Source: Streptomyces hygroscopicus (GTDB lineage: Bacteria > Actinomycetota > Actinomycetes > Streptomycetales > Streptomycetaceae). From it: a stretch of 64,000 nucleotides of DNA. Under the pieces are notes generated by a model, which saw nothing but the letters and a program-made list of their open reading frames with translations, made no database searches and was not told where the DNA came from. Position 1 is the first letter of the stretch. Every line of letters begins with the position of its first letter. Of the stretch, positions 8,427-16,442 are shown piece after piece. The DNA lies in the NCBI RefSeq assembly GCF_026168105.1, contig NZ_LBMW01000024.1, positions 58,409 through 122,408 of the forward strand. The letters are read 5' to 3'. The translations under genes were made by a program, and so were the position numbers.

Positions 8427-8821
8427 GGCGCGACCACTCAGGCCTTGAGCCGGCGGGAGGGATCGTGCCCCCGGGCCGGGCAGCAGCCGGCCGTGGGGAG
8501 ACGTCGATCGGTTTGTTCCGGAGCGATCTTTGCCATGTGTGAACCTCACTCACCGGTCTGCAGACGGGTCACCGGTTACTGGGGTCAACGGGGCGGATCG
8601 AAGGAGGGCTCAGTCGCCGGACGAAAAGTGGGGCAGATAACTCCTCTGGAAAAGGTCGTTGTTGACCGGAGCGGCACGGCAGCGTCAGCGCCCGAGCCGA
8701 CGCTCACGGCTCGATTCCGGCCGGGTACTGCTCACTTCCCAGGGCTCGACGTACCCTGCGTGAAATGATCCTCTTCGCTCCTGCGACGTACTCGCAGACG
8801 CCGAGTCCCTGACGGCAGTTG
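8427..8821. other. Intergenic stretch without a supported gene
   Basis: About 395 bases between the zinc-ribbon gene and the aminotransferase terminator. No reading frame here has protein-like composition. A 7-bp dyad CGAGCCG / CGGCTCG with a 7-nt loop (8693-8713) could be an additional terminator for the minus-strand aminotransferase or part of a promoter for the zinc-ribbon gene. Confidence 0.4.
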
Positions 8822-8859
8822 CCCGTGGGCCCGCGCCGACAGGGCCGGGGACCCACGGG
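8822..8859 (-). terminator. Terminator hairpin of the aminotransferase gene
   Basis: A perfect 8-bp stem CCCGTGGG / CCCACGGG is extended inward by CCCG / CGGG. It sits 4 bases past the aminotransferase stop codon (minus strand). Confidence 0.65.
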
Positions 8860-8863
8860 ATTC

Positions 8864-10075
8864 CTACTTCTGCCGGTACCCACTGAGGAACCGCCCGATC
8901 CGCCCGATCGCCGCCTCCAGGTCGTCCGCGTGCGGCAGGGTGAGGATCCGGAAGTGGTCGGGGGCGGGCCAGTTGAAGCCTGTGCCCTGGACGACCTGGA
9001 TCTTCTCCCGCAGCAGTAGGTCCAGGACGAACTTCTCGTCGTCGTGGATCCGGTGGACCTTGGGGTCGAGCCGCGGGAACGCGTAGAGCGCGCCCTTTGG
9101 CTTCACGCACGTCACGCCGGGAATCTCGTTGAGCTTCTCCCAGGCGCGGTCGCGCTGTTCGTGCAGGCGGCCGCCCGGTGCGGTCAGCTCGGTGATGGAC
9201 TGGCGGCCGCCGAGCGCGGCCTGGATCGCGTACTGGGCGGGCGCGTTGGCGCACAGCCGCATGGAGGCCAGCATCGTCAGGCCCTCCAGGTAGTTGCGCG
9301 CATGCTGCCTGGGGCCCGTCACGACCAGCCAGCCGGAGCGGAAGCCCGCCACGCGGTAGGTCTTCGACAGCCCGCAGAAGGTGAGGACGACCAGGTCGGG
9401 GGCGAGGGCGGCGGCCGAGTGGTGCGCGGCGCCGTCGTAGAGGATCTGGTCGTAGATCTCGTCCGCGAAGACCATCAGGCCGTGGCGGCGGGCGAGGTCG
9501 AGGATGCCCTCGATGATCTCCTTCGGGTAGACCGCGCCGGTCGGGTTGTTGGGATTGATGATCACGACGGCCCTCGTGCGGTCCGTGATCTTCGAGGCCA
9601 TGTCGGCCAGGTCCGGGTACCAGCCGGCCTGTTCGTCGCACAGGTAGTGCACGGCCTTGCCGCCCGCCAGGGTTGTCACGGCCGTCCAGAGGGGGAAGTC
9701 GGGCGCGGGGATGAGGATTTCGTCGCCGTCCTCCACCAGGGCCTGTACGGCCATCGAGACCAGCTCGGAGACGCCGTTGCCGAGGAAGACGTCGTCGACG
9801 CCGACCTCCAGGCCCCGCTCCTGGTAGCGCTGCGCCACTGCGCGGCGGGCGGAGAGGATGCCGCGCGAGTCCGTGTAGCCGTGCGCCTGCGGCAGCATCC
9901 GGATCATGTCCTGAAGGATCTCCTCCGGCGCCTCGAAGCCGAAGAGCGCGGGGTTGCCGGTGTTCAGGCGCAGCACGCTGTGCCCCGCCTCCTCCAGCGC
10001 GTTGGCGTGTTCTATCACCGGGCCGCGGATCTCGTAACAGACCTCGCTGAGCTTGCTCGACTGCCGGAACTCCAT
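8864..10075 (-). CDS. alaA: Pyridoxal-phosphate aminotransferase, glutamate-pyruvate type (AlaA-like)
   Basis: A 403-residue fold-type I aminotransferase that reads collinearly with E. coli AlaA (YfbQ), the main alanine-forming glutamate-pyruvate aminotransferase. Shared landmarks are SSKLSEVCYEIRGPV at the N-terminus, LNTGNPALFGF, the NPNNPTGAVY loop (173-182), the DEIYDQILYDG segment with the PLP-pyridine Asp (~205), and Schiff-base Lys238 in LSKTYRVAGFRSGW. The length equals the family norm. The substrate is well supported by overall resemblance but not proven. It is divergent from an HxlR regulator across 87 bases that hold two matched palindromes, so that regulator may control it. Confidence 0.9.
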   Translation of the reverse strand: MEFRQSSKLSEVCYEIRGPVIEHANALEEAGHSVLRLNTGNPALFGFEAPEEILQDMIRMLPQAHGYTDSRGILSARRAVAQRYQERGLEVGVDDVFLGNGVSELVSMAVQALVEDGDEILIPAPDFPLWTAVTTLAGGKAVHYLCDEQAGWYPDLADMASKITDRTRAVVIINPNNPTGAVYPKEIIEGILDLARRHGLMVFADEIYDQILYDGAAHHSAAALAPDLVVLTFCGLSKTYRVAGFRSGWLVVTGPRQHARNYLEGLTMLASMRLCANAPAQYAIQAALGGRQSITELTAPGGRLHEQRDRAWEKLNEIPGVTCVKPKGALYAFPRLDPKVHRIHDDEKFVLDLLLREKIQVVQGTGFNWPAPDHFRILTLPHADDLEAAIGRIGRFLSGYRQK

Positions 10076-10104
10076 GCGCCGCTTCCCCTCCGGTATCTGG
10101 TGTT

Positions 10105-10140
10105 ACTTGGTTTTACCAAGTGTGAGCTTGGAAAGTCCAA
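10105..10140. promoter_or_regulatory. Tandem operator between aminotransferase and HxlR regulator
   Basis: Two copies of TTGG-N5-CCAA (10107-10119 and 10128-10140) have centres exactly 21 bases apart, two helical turns. The first is part of a longer perfect palindrome ACTTGG-TTTTA-CCAAGT (10105-10121). They sit in the 87-base divergent promoter region and are the natural binding site for the adjacent winged-helix regulator. Confidence 0.65.
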
Positions 10141-10162
10141 CAATCCGTCTAGACTGCGTCGC

Positions 10163-10789
10163 ATGCCACCTCGCCGAAGCTACGACCAGTACTGCTCCAC
10201 GGCCCGGGCCCTCGACGCCGTCGGCGACCGCTGGACCCTCCTGATCGTCCGCGAGTTGCTCGCCGGCCCGCGCCGCTACACCGACCTGCACGCGGACCTG
10301 CCGGGCGTGAGCACGGACGTGCTGGCGTCCCGGCTGAAGGAGATGGAGCGCGACGGGCTCACCACACGGCGCCGCCTGCCGCCGCCCGGAGCCGCCTACG
10401 TCTACGAACTCACCGGCCGTGGACGTGAGTTGCTGCCCGTGATCCAGGTGCTCGGGACGTGGGGCGCGCCCGCCCTCGCGGAGCGACGACCGACCGACGC
10501 GGTGCGCGCACACTGGTTCGCGCTGCCGCTGTTGCGCTCGCTCGAGGGGGAGGGGCTGGTCGAAGTGCAGCTCGACGAGGGCGAGTTCCACCTGTGGCTC
10601 GGCGCGGAGGACGGCCCGGTGTACGGCGACGGGCCCGCCCCCGAGGAGCCCGGCGCGCGCCTGACCCTCGACGCGGAGACGTGCACGGAGCTGGCGCGGG
10701 GAGCGTTGACGCTCCATCAGGCCGTGGGGGAGGGGCGTGTCGAGGTGAGCGGGGACAGCACACTCGCCAAGGTGCTGCGCGGGAGCTGA
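10163..10789 (+). CDS. HxlR-type winged-helix transcriptional regulator with C-terminal sensor-like domain
   Basis: A 208-residue regulator. Residues 1-100 are a classic HxlR winged helix (YCSTARALDAVGDRWTLLIV, then YTDLHADLPGVSTDVLASRL), with a wing around RRRLPPPGAAYVYELT. Unlike minimal HxlR proteins (~110 residues) it carries a further ~100 residues (from about 105) that resemble a small SCP2-like lipid or ligand-binding fold, typical of a streptomycete subgroup. The ATG was chosen because the HxlR block begins at residue 7. It is divergent from the AlaA-like gene; the shared intergenic dyads suggest autoregulation and control of that gene. Ligand unknown. Confidence 0.83.
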   Translation: MPPRRSYDQYCSTARALDAVGDRWTLLIVRELLAGPRRYTDLHADLPGVSTDVLASRLKEMERDGLTTRRRLPPPGAAYVYELTGRGRELLPVIQVLGTWGAPALAERRPTDAVRAHWFALPLLRSLEGEGLVEVQLDEGEFHLWLGAEDGPVYGDGPAPEEPGARLTLDAETCTELARGALTLHQAVGEGRVEVSGDSTLAKVLRGS

Positions 10790-10811
10790 CGGCGCACCCG
10801 GAAAGCGAACG

Positions 10812-10844
10812 AGGCCCGCCGCGCCGAACAGGCGCGGCGGGCCT
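10812..10844. terminator. Bidirectional terminator between convergent genes
   Basis: A perfect 14-bp stem AGGCCCGCCGCGCC / GGCGCGGCGGGCCT with a 5-nt loop lies between the stop of the HxlR gene (plus) and the stop of the minus-strand gene at 10865. Confidence 0.85.
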
Positions 10845-10864
10845 GAGTCTCCCGGTGCCCCGGG

Positions 10865-11665
10865 TCAGACGCCCGGAGGCACGCGGGACGGCCGCCCCGA
10901 GCCGCGCGTCAGCGCATACCCTCCGATGCCCGCGAGCGCCGCGAGGACGCCGCCGATCGCGGTCCACACCCAGCGGTCGGACCACCAGCCGGAGTCCCAG
11001 CCGCCGTCGGGCTTCAGCGAGAACAGCGTGGCCGAACCCGAGCCGGACCTCGGCGAGGTGGCGGCGATGCCCGGCACCAGCGGCTGCGCCAGCGAGCCGT
11101 CCACCGCCGCCGAGCCGCCGATGTCCCTTGAGTCCACCTGGACCTCGGCGTTCACCGGCAGTCCGAGGTCGGCCGTGCCCAGGCCCACCACGGTCAGCCG
11201 GATGTAGTACGTACCGGGCAGCGGGTCGTCGGCCCACGGCTCCGACCAGGCGCGGACCGTGCGCAAGGTGCAGGCGAGGTCCACCGAGGCCGCATCCTGG
11301 GCGGCCGTCCGCGTCTGCGCCCCGTACTGGCACGCCTGGCGGCGCCGCAGCCCGTCGTACACATCGAGCTGCCAGGTCTGCGTCCCGCTCCGCTTCGACG
11401 CGGGCAGTTTCACCGTCGCCTTCACCGTGGGCCGCTGCCCGGCGTCCGCGGCGAACGACCAGTACAGGTAGTCGCCCGTGGAGGCGGCCGCCGTGGCCTT
11501 CCGGCCCTGCTCGATCTGTGTCGCCGTACGGTACGACGTGCCCGCCGAGGTGGGCGCGGCGCTGTCGCCGGACGGGCTCGCGGACGGCGAGGAGTCGGCG
11601 ACGGCCGGGGACACGGTGGCACCCAGCAGCAGTGCGGCCGTGGTCAGCACTCGTGCGATACGCAT
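10865..11665 (-). CDS. Secreted/anchored protein coupled to a VWA protein, C-terminal membrane segment
   Basis: A 266-residue exported protein with a Sec signal peptide (residues 1-23, ending PAVADS). A Ser/Ala/Pro-rich stretch follows, then an extracellular beta-rich domain with paired cysteines (RRRQACQYG, VDLACTLR). One C-terminal membrane helix (IGGVLAALAGIGGYAL) precedes a short basic tail. Its ATG overlaps by one base the TGA of the upstream VWA gene (TGATG), with GGAGG upstream, so the two are translationally coupled and likely act as a membrane pair. The VWA protein has a similar C-terminal layout. I do not recognise a named family. Confidence 0.75.
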   Translation of the reverse strand: MRIARVLTTAALLLGATVSPAVADSSPSASPSGDSAAPTSAGTSYRTATQIEQGRKATAAASTGDYLYWSFAADAGQRPTVKATVKLPASKRSGTQTWQLDVYDGLRRRQACQYGAQTRTAAQDAASVDLACTLRTVRAWSEPWADDPLPGTYYIRLTVVGLGTADLGLPVNAEVQVDSRDIGGSAAVDGSLAQPLVPGIAATSPRSGSGSATLFSLKPDGGWDSGWWSDRWVWTAIGGVLAALAGIGGYALTRGSGRPSRVPPGV

Positions 11666-12930
11666 CAGTTGGTCCTCCAGACTGCGACCCGCCAGCGCGA
11701 CACCCAGCCCCACACCAGACCGGCGAGGAAGCCGGTCAGGACGAGCGCGCCGAGCAGCCACCAGCCGCGCCCGAGGCCGAAGGACGCCACGTCGCTCGCC
11801 TTGTCCGGACCGTCGACGACGTCGACCGTCAGCTCGAGAGGAAGCCCGGGCGTGGTCTTCACACCGGCCGCCGGGGAGAAGGAGTCGGCGACCTGGAGGC
11901 ACACCGTCTCGGCGGGTGCCCTCTCGTCGTCTCTCGTGGGCTTCGGGTAGCGCAGACCTGTCGACAGGACGTCCGTGCGGCCCGCGCCGGTCGCCTCGCC
12001 GCGGACGATCTCGCGGCCGTGCAGGGTGACCGCGCGCAGCGTCACCCCGTAGTCGGGGTTGACGGGCCGGTCGTCCAGGACGCTGACCGACGCGCGCAGC
12101 TCCTGGCCCGGCTTCACGTCCACGCGGTAGAAGCGGTGCTGCCCGAACTCCTCGCGGTCCGTGTAGAGACCCGACTTGAGCGCGGGCGCCGTGGCGCACT
12201 GGTCGGTGCCGTTCACGGCGACCGGTGTGACCACCTTGTCCGCCGTGCGGTCCACCAACTGGTTGACCTTGCCGGAGAGTTCCGTCTTGTGCTGCACCGA
12301 AGTGTATGTGCCGCCGGTCGCCTCTGCGATGCAGCTCAGCTGCTTGGTCATCTTGGCGTCCGGCACCAGGCCGAGGGTGTCGATGGTCAGGCCGATCCCC
12401 TTGGCCGCGATCTGCCGGGCCACCTCGCACGGGTCCAGCGGCGCGCAGGTGTCCTCGCCGTCGGTGATGAGGACGATGCGGCGGGTGCCGTTGCCGCCGG
12501 TGAGGTCGTCCGCCGCCTTCAGCAGTGCGGGGCCGATCGGCGTCCAGCCGGTGGGCTGGAGCGTCGCCACGGCCGTCTTGGCCTGGGTCCGGTTCAGCGG
12601 CCCCACCGGGTACAGCTGCGCGGTGTCCTTGCAGCCCGTGTTGCGGTCGTTGCCCGGGTAGTTGGCTCCCAGCGTCCGGATGCCGAGCTGCACCTCCTGG
12701 GGCGTCGCGTCCACCACCTCGTCGAAGGCCTGCTTCGCCGCGGTCATCCGCGAGCCGCCGTCGATGTCCCGCGTCCGCATCGAACCGCTGACGTCGAGGA
12801 CGAGATCGACCTTGGGTGCGTCCTGGGCTGTCGTCTCGTCGGCGACGGCACCGGCCGGGACGGCGATCCCGGCCGCCAGGGCGGCGAGCAGGGCGCAGAC
12901 TCCCGCCGCCAGCCGTTGTCTTGTGATCAT
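11665..12930 (-). CDS. Secreted membrane-anchored von Willebrand factor A domain protein
   Basis: A 421-residue protein: signal peptide (1-30), VWA domain (about 38-215), a beta-rich extracytoplasmic region, and a C-terminal membrane helix near residue 390 followed by a basic tail. The metal-ion-dependent adhesion site is intact: D46-x-S48-x-S50 in LVLDVSGSM, Thr130 in GWTPIG and Asp157 in LITDGED. Cysteines at about 100, 162 and 167 suggest disulfides outside the membrane. It is the first gene of a two-gene coupled unit with the protein at 10865-11665. The family is common in actinobacteria; a role in cell-surface protein assembly or adhesion is only inferred. Confidence 0.87.
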   Translation of the reverse strand: MITRQRLAAGVCALLAALAAGIAVPAGAVADETTAQDAPKVDLVLDVSGSMRTRDIDGGSRMTAAKQAFDEVVDATPQEVQLGIRTLGANYPGNDRNTGCKDTAQLYPVGPLNRTQAKTAVATLQPTGWTPIGPALLKAADDLTGGNGTRRIVLITDGEDTCAPLDPCEVARQIAAKGIGLTIDTLGLVPDAKMTKQLSCIAEATGGTYTSVQHKTELSGKVNQLVDRTADKVVTPVAVNGTDQCATAPALKSGLYTDREEFGQHRFYRVDVKPGQELRASVSVLDDRPVNPDYGVTLRAVTLHGREIVRGEATGAGRTDVLSTGLRYPKPTRDDERAPAETVCLQVADSFSPAAGVKTTPGLPLELTVDVVDGPDKASDVASFGLGRGWWLLGALVLTGFLAGLVWGWVSRWRVAVWRTN

Positions 12931-13010
12931 CGGCGGATCTTATTGATCAATGGGTGCGCGCTTCAAAACGAGCTCGTCGATCCGAGAGGGGCCGCCCGCG
13001 AACAGCCTCA

Positions 13011-14525
13011 TCAATCGAGGTCGGCGGACTTTGAAGCGAGCGGGCTGGGCAGGTGCGTCCACTGGTCCCCGGCCCGCTGCGGGGACAGCCGCATCAGCGT
13101 CAACGCCTTGGCGGGCAAGGGGCTTTGGCGCAGTACCGGGAGATCAGGGGTGCGCGGCAGATCCCGTATGACGCTCTCCAGCGCCGCCCCCAGAGCGGAG
13201 GCCGAACCCGCCGTCGAGGCCAGCGCGCCCGCGACGAGCGAGCCGAACAGCTTGCGGCGCAGGGCCGTTTCGTCGTCCGTGACGATCCGGTCGGCCACCT
13301 CGGGGGCCTTGATGCCGTGGCGGGCCAGCCGGGCCGGGCTCACCCGGATGTCGGCGAGGTCCCGGTAGACCAGCCGCACGGGGGCGTCCGTGGGCGAGAG
13401 CACCACCAGAAGGTTCTGGCCGTGCGCCTCCAGGGCCACGCCGAGGTCCAGCAGGTTCAGACCGACGGTGAGGGCGAGTCGCGCGAACTCGGCGAGCCAG
13501 GCGGGCGAACCGGGCAGACCGGTCAGCGGCAGGGCGGCCACCGGCACGACCCGCTCGCCCGCCGCCCTGTCCGCGTACCTCTCGGGTGACTCCCGCACCA
13601 CCGCGGCGAGATCGGGTGAGTAGGCGCTGATCGCGCCCAGGGTACGGGTGACGTGCAGGAGACCGTCCGTGCGCCGGGCGACGGCCTCCCCGAAGTCGGA
13701 CACCGCGAGCGACGTCTCGACCGAGGCGACCGAGATGTCCCGCACCGAGGACGTCAGCCGTGCGCTGAGTGCGGTCTTCACATGCGGCCCGTCCTCGGAC
13801 AGCGCCAGGGTCCGCAGGGACATCAGGGGATGGCCGAGGGGGCCCTCCTGCGCCGGTACGCCGAGGACGTGCGCCGTCTGCCAGGGATGGACCGGGACCA
13901 GCGGGCGCCCGCCGTCCCGCAGCCAGGCCGGCCACTCGCCCCGTACGAGACCGTCGGCCATGGGGACCAGACCGAGGCGCACCAGCGGCCTGTGCTCGGG
14001 CCCGTAGGCGAGCTGCTCGGCGACCGTGAAGCCGGGCCGTGAACGACAGTTGGGATGGAAAGGATGCCCGTCGACCACCGCCTGCTCCCACTCCCGGCTC
14101 TCCAGCGGTTCGGGCGTGTCGTGTGGCTGGTCGGCCAGTGACAGCGCCAACGACGCCGTGCTGTGGTCGAGTTCGCCGGCGAACGCGTCACCGTGGGCAA
14201 CGCCGAGCGCCGTGACCAGCGCCGCGGGACGGTCGTACACCCGCCCGTCGAGCCGCACCCCGGTCACGTGGGCGGCGGTCGTGTACGGGTCGGCGGGCGG
14301 GCCGTGCAGCCGGCGCCCGTCGGCCAGGTGGAGGACGAGTCCGCCGCCCGCCGCCTCCCGGCGTGCGATCCACGGCAGCGGCTCATGGGCCAGGGCCCGC
14401 CACAGGCGCGTCAGGACGGCGGCACGGGCGCCGGGAAGGGCAGCCGCGTACGACGCCGACAGACCGGGCCGCACGGCGTCGAGCTCGTCTGCGAGCTCGG
14501 CCTCGGCGGAAGGGGAAGGGGGCAC
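13011..14525 (-). CDS. NIS siderophore synthetase, IucA/IucC family (first of a divergent pair)
   Basis: A ~504-residue NRPS-independent siderophore (NIS) synthetase, which adenylates a carboxylate (citrate, succinate or similar) and condenses it with an amine or alcohol. Family landmarks are GHPFHPNCRSRPGF (the ATP-binding HPxHPxxK block), VPVHPWQ, the SSVRDIS-like loop, the ALEAHGQNLLV active-site motif and LVYRDL near the end. In the first block Arg stands where most members have Lys. The GTG at 14525 follows ACCGAGGAGCCCGACC; the frame is open to 14630 but that would run into the divergent gene. No amino-acid decarboxylase, monooxygenase or transporter is adjacent, so the product cannot be named. 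Confidence 0.87.
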   Translation of the reverse strand: MPPSPSAEAELADELDAVRPGLSASYAAALPGARAAVLTRLWRALAHEPLPWIARREAAGGGLVLHLADGRRLHGPPADPYTTAAHVTGVRLDGRVYDRPAALVTALGVAHGDAFAGELDHSTASLALSLADQPHDTPEPLESREWEQAVVDGHPFHPNCRSRPGFTVAEQLAYGPEHRPLVRLGLVPMADGLVRGEWPAWLRDGGRPLVPVHPWQTAHVLGVPAQEGPLGHPLMSLRTLALSEDGPHVKTALSARLTSSVRDISVASVETSLAVSDFGEAVARRTDGLLHVTRTLGAISAYSPDLAAVVRESPERYADRAAGERVVPVAALPLTGLPGSPAWLAEFARLALTVGLNLLDLGVALEAHGQNLLVVLSPTDAPVRLVYRDLADIRVSPARLARHGIKAPEVADRIVTDDETALRRKLFGSLVAGALASTAGSASALGAALESVIRDLPRTPDLPVLRQSPLPAKALTLMRLSPQRAGDQWTHLPSPLASKSADLD

Positions 14526-14556
14526 GGTCGGGCTCCTCGGTGACGGGATGGTGCAT

Positions 14557-14594
14557 CGTGGGGTCGGGCCACGACAGACATACTGATCGTCAGT
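14557..14594. promoter_or_regulatory. Dyads in the divergent NIS synthetase promoter
   Basis: CGTGG-N7-CCACG (14557-14573) and ACTGA-TCG-TCAGT (14582-14594) occupy the ~85-base divergent promoter region. Neither matches the DmdR/IdeR iron-box pattern TTAGGTTAGGCTAACCTAA that I would expect for siderophore genes, so another regulator, or no regulator, may bind here. Confidence 0.35.
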
Positions 14595-14610
14595 GCACCG
14601 TACGGAACGA

Positions 14611-16110
14611 ATGGAACGCGTGGACTCCATGCACCCCAGGGACGACGTCCCCGAGCGCGCCGACGCCTATGCGGCGGCGCCGCTGCTCAACTGCCTGCTC
14701 CGGGAGGCGGCGGAGCCCGCCGGCGAGCAGGGCGTCCACCGGCTGCGGGCCGGCGGTCGGCTGCTGCGCGTGCGCGGCGGACGCCGTCCCCGCGACCCCG
14801 AGCTGCACATCGGCGGGTCCTGGCATCGGCTCACCCACACCGAACTGGTCAAACTCATCGCCGAGGAGCTGCGCCAGGCCACCGGCCTGTCCAACCCCGA
14901 ACTTCCGGGCGAGATGATCGACAGCCGGGACGCGGTGGCCGCGATCCTGGCCGCGCGCGCCCGCGCCACGGCGCCCGACGACCCGTACATGCGCTCGGAA
15001 CAGTCCCTGATCACCGGGCACCCCTGCCACCCGGCGCCCAAGGCGCGCGGCGGCGGACCGGTGGCGAGCTGGCTGCCGTACGCGCCCGAGGCGTACGCCC
15101 GCTTCCCGCTCACCCTTCTGGGTGTACGCGAGGACGCGGTCGTCGAGGAGGGCGACACGACTGCGCTCGACGCGCTCGGCACCGCCCCGCGCGGCTACCG
15201 GCTGCTGCCCGCGCACCCCTGGCAGCTCGACCTGGTCGGCGCCCGCCCCGAGATCCTCGAGGCGTTCGGGGACGGGCGTCTGGTCCGGCTCGGCCACACC
15301 GCGCGTCCCGTGCGACCCACCGCCGCCGTCCGCACGGTGTACGCGCCCGACGACGACCTCTTCGTCAAGTTCAGCCTGGACGTGCGGATCACCAACGACA
15401 TCCGCCGGCTGTGGCGCCACGACCTCCTGGAGGTGCGCCGCACCGACGGCGCGGCGGCGTCCGCGTTCGCGGAGCTCCGGGGTCCCGCGGCCTGGCTGAG
15501 CGACCGCGGCTACCGCACGGCCGGCTTCGCCTTCGAGGAGCTGGCCGTCCTGGTCCGCGACGGCCTGCACCGGCACGTCCTGCCCGGCGCCACCCCGCTG
15601 CTCGCCGCTGCCCTCGTGGAGGGTTTCGAGGGCAGCCCGCTGAACGCGCTCACCGACCCGGCGCACTGGTGGACCGCGTACCTGCGCCAGGTCGTGCCCC
15701 CAGCCCTGGAGGCGTTCGAGCGGCATGGCGTCGTTCTGGAGGCGCATCTGCAGAACACGCTGGTCGCGGTGGACGCCGCGGGCCTGCCCGTGCAGGCGGT
15801 GTTCCGGGACGCGGAGGGCGTCAAGCTCCTGACGGACGTGACCCGCGAGGCGGGCTGGGAACGGCTCGTGTACTGCCTGGTCGTCAACAACCTCACGGAG
15901 ATGGCCGCCCTGCTGTCGGAGCGCCATCCCGGCTGGAACCCCTGGCCCGCCGCCCGCGCGGAACTGGCACGCCACCCCGTCCCCGAGATCCCCGCCCTGC
16001 TCGCCTCGCCCACGCTCCCCGGCAAGACGAATCTGCTGCTGCGCTGGACGGGGGCGGACGGCGCGGACGCGCGCTATCTGCCGCTGCCCAATCCGCTGGC
16101 CTGCCGGTGA
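14611..16110 (+). CDS. NIS siderophore synthetase, IucA/IucC family (second of a divergent pair)
   Basis: A ~499-residue NIS synthetase with all family marks: TGHPCHPAPKARGG, LLPAHPWQLDLV, FVKFSLDVRITNDIRR, VLEAHLQNTLVAVD and VFRDAEGVK. It keeps the Lys of HPxHPxxK. The C-terminal domain matches the FhuF/IucA_IucC-C thumb (NLTEMAALLSERHPGW). It is paralogous to, and divergent from, the synthetase at 13011-14525. Two NIS enzymes together usually perform successive condensations on one scaffold. Start is uncertain: ATG 14611 is used, while GTG 14593, GTG 14620 and ATG 14629 are alternatives with equally weak ribosome binding sites. It ends in a very strong hairpin that overlaps its stop codon. 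Confidence 0.87.
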   Translation: MERVDSMHPRDDVPERADAYAAAPLLNCLLREAAEPAGEQGVHRLRAGGRLLRVRGGRRPRDPELHIGGSWHRLTHTELVKLIAEELRQATGLSNPELPGEMIDSRDAVAAILAARARATAPDDPYMRSEQSLITGHPCHPAPKARGGGPVASWLPYAPEAYARFPLTLLGVREDAVVEEGDTTALDALGTAPRGYRLLPAHPWQLDLVGARPEILEAFGDGRLVRLGHTARPVRPTAAVRTVYAPDDDLFVKFSLDVRITNDIRRLWRHDLLEVRRTDGAAASAFAELRGPAAWLSDRGYRTAGFAFEELAVLVRDGLHRHVLPGATPLLAAALVEGFEGSPLNALTDPAHWWTAYLRQVVPPALEAFERHGVVLEAHLQNTLVAVDAAGLPVQAVFRDAEGVKLLTDVTREAGWERLVYCLVVNNLTEMAALLSERHPGWNPWPAARAELARHPVPEIPALLASPTLPGKTNLLLRWTGADGADARYLPLPNPLACR

Positions 16111-16145
16111 GCGCCGGCCGCTGGTGCTCACCAGCGGCCGGCGCT
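16110..16145 (+). terminator. Strong terminator overlapping the stop of the second NIS gene
   Basis: A perfect 16-bp stem AGCGCCGGCCGCTGGT / ACCAGCGGCCGGCGCT with the 4-nt loop GCTC; the stop codon's last base starts the stem. A further copy of GCGGCCGGCGCTCA follows at about 16151, so alternative pairings exist. Confidence 0.85.
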
Positions 16146-16310
16146 CAACCGCGGCCGGCGCTCACCGGCGGCCGGTAATTGCCGAGGGCCGTCCCGCCCG
16201 AGCGGCTCCGCCGTGGGGCGACGCCGCTGCGGGGCTGGTGCAGTGCGCCGGGTGCGCCGGTGTGCGGCGGGATCGGGCGCCCGTCTCGTGCCGGGCGCGA
16301 TCCGTCTCGT

Positions 16311-16427
16311 TCAGCGAGTGACGAGCAGGTCCCGGGCGCCCAGCTCCCGCCGCTCCAGCGGGCCGAAGATCTTCGAGTCGTTCGGACCCAGCCGGATCAC
16401 GGCGGGCGGCACCCACCGGGAACTCAT
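16311..16427 (-). CDS. Possible 38-residue ORF after the SsuA-like gene
   Basis: An ATG-started ORF (begins MSSRWVPPAVIRLGPNDSK, ends RDLLVTR) lies 15 bases downstream of the SsuA-like lipoprotein stop, same strand. Related loci often have an ABC ATPase and permease here; this short basic peptide could be the trace of such a gene, a genuine small protein, or chance. The ribosome binding site is weak (CCGGACCCG). The rest of the 330-base gap (16146-16310) shows nothing supportable. Confidence 0.3.
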   Translation of the reverse strand: MSSRWVPPAVIRLGPNDSKIFGPLERRELGARDLLVTR

Positions 16428-16442
16428 CGGGTCCGGTTGTCG

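Noticed and set aside
10459..13368. A 969-codon open frame on the plus strand across the HxlR, VWA and NIS genes
   Set aside because: Composition is Arg/Pro/Ala-rich with no domain; it is the antisense/shifted frame of well-supported minus-strand genes in high-GC DNA.
14526..14610. Iron box (DmdR/IdeR site) between the NIS synthetases
   Set aside because: No stretch resembles TTAGGTTAGGCTAACCTAA; the dyads present have different sequence.
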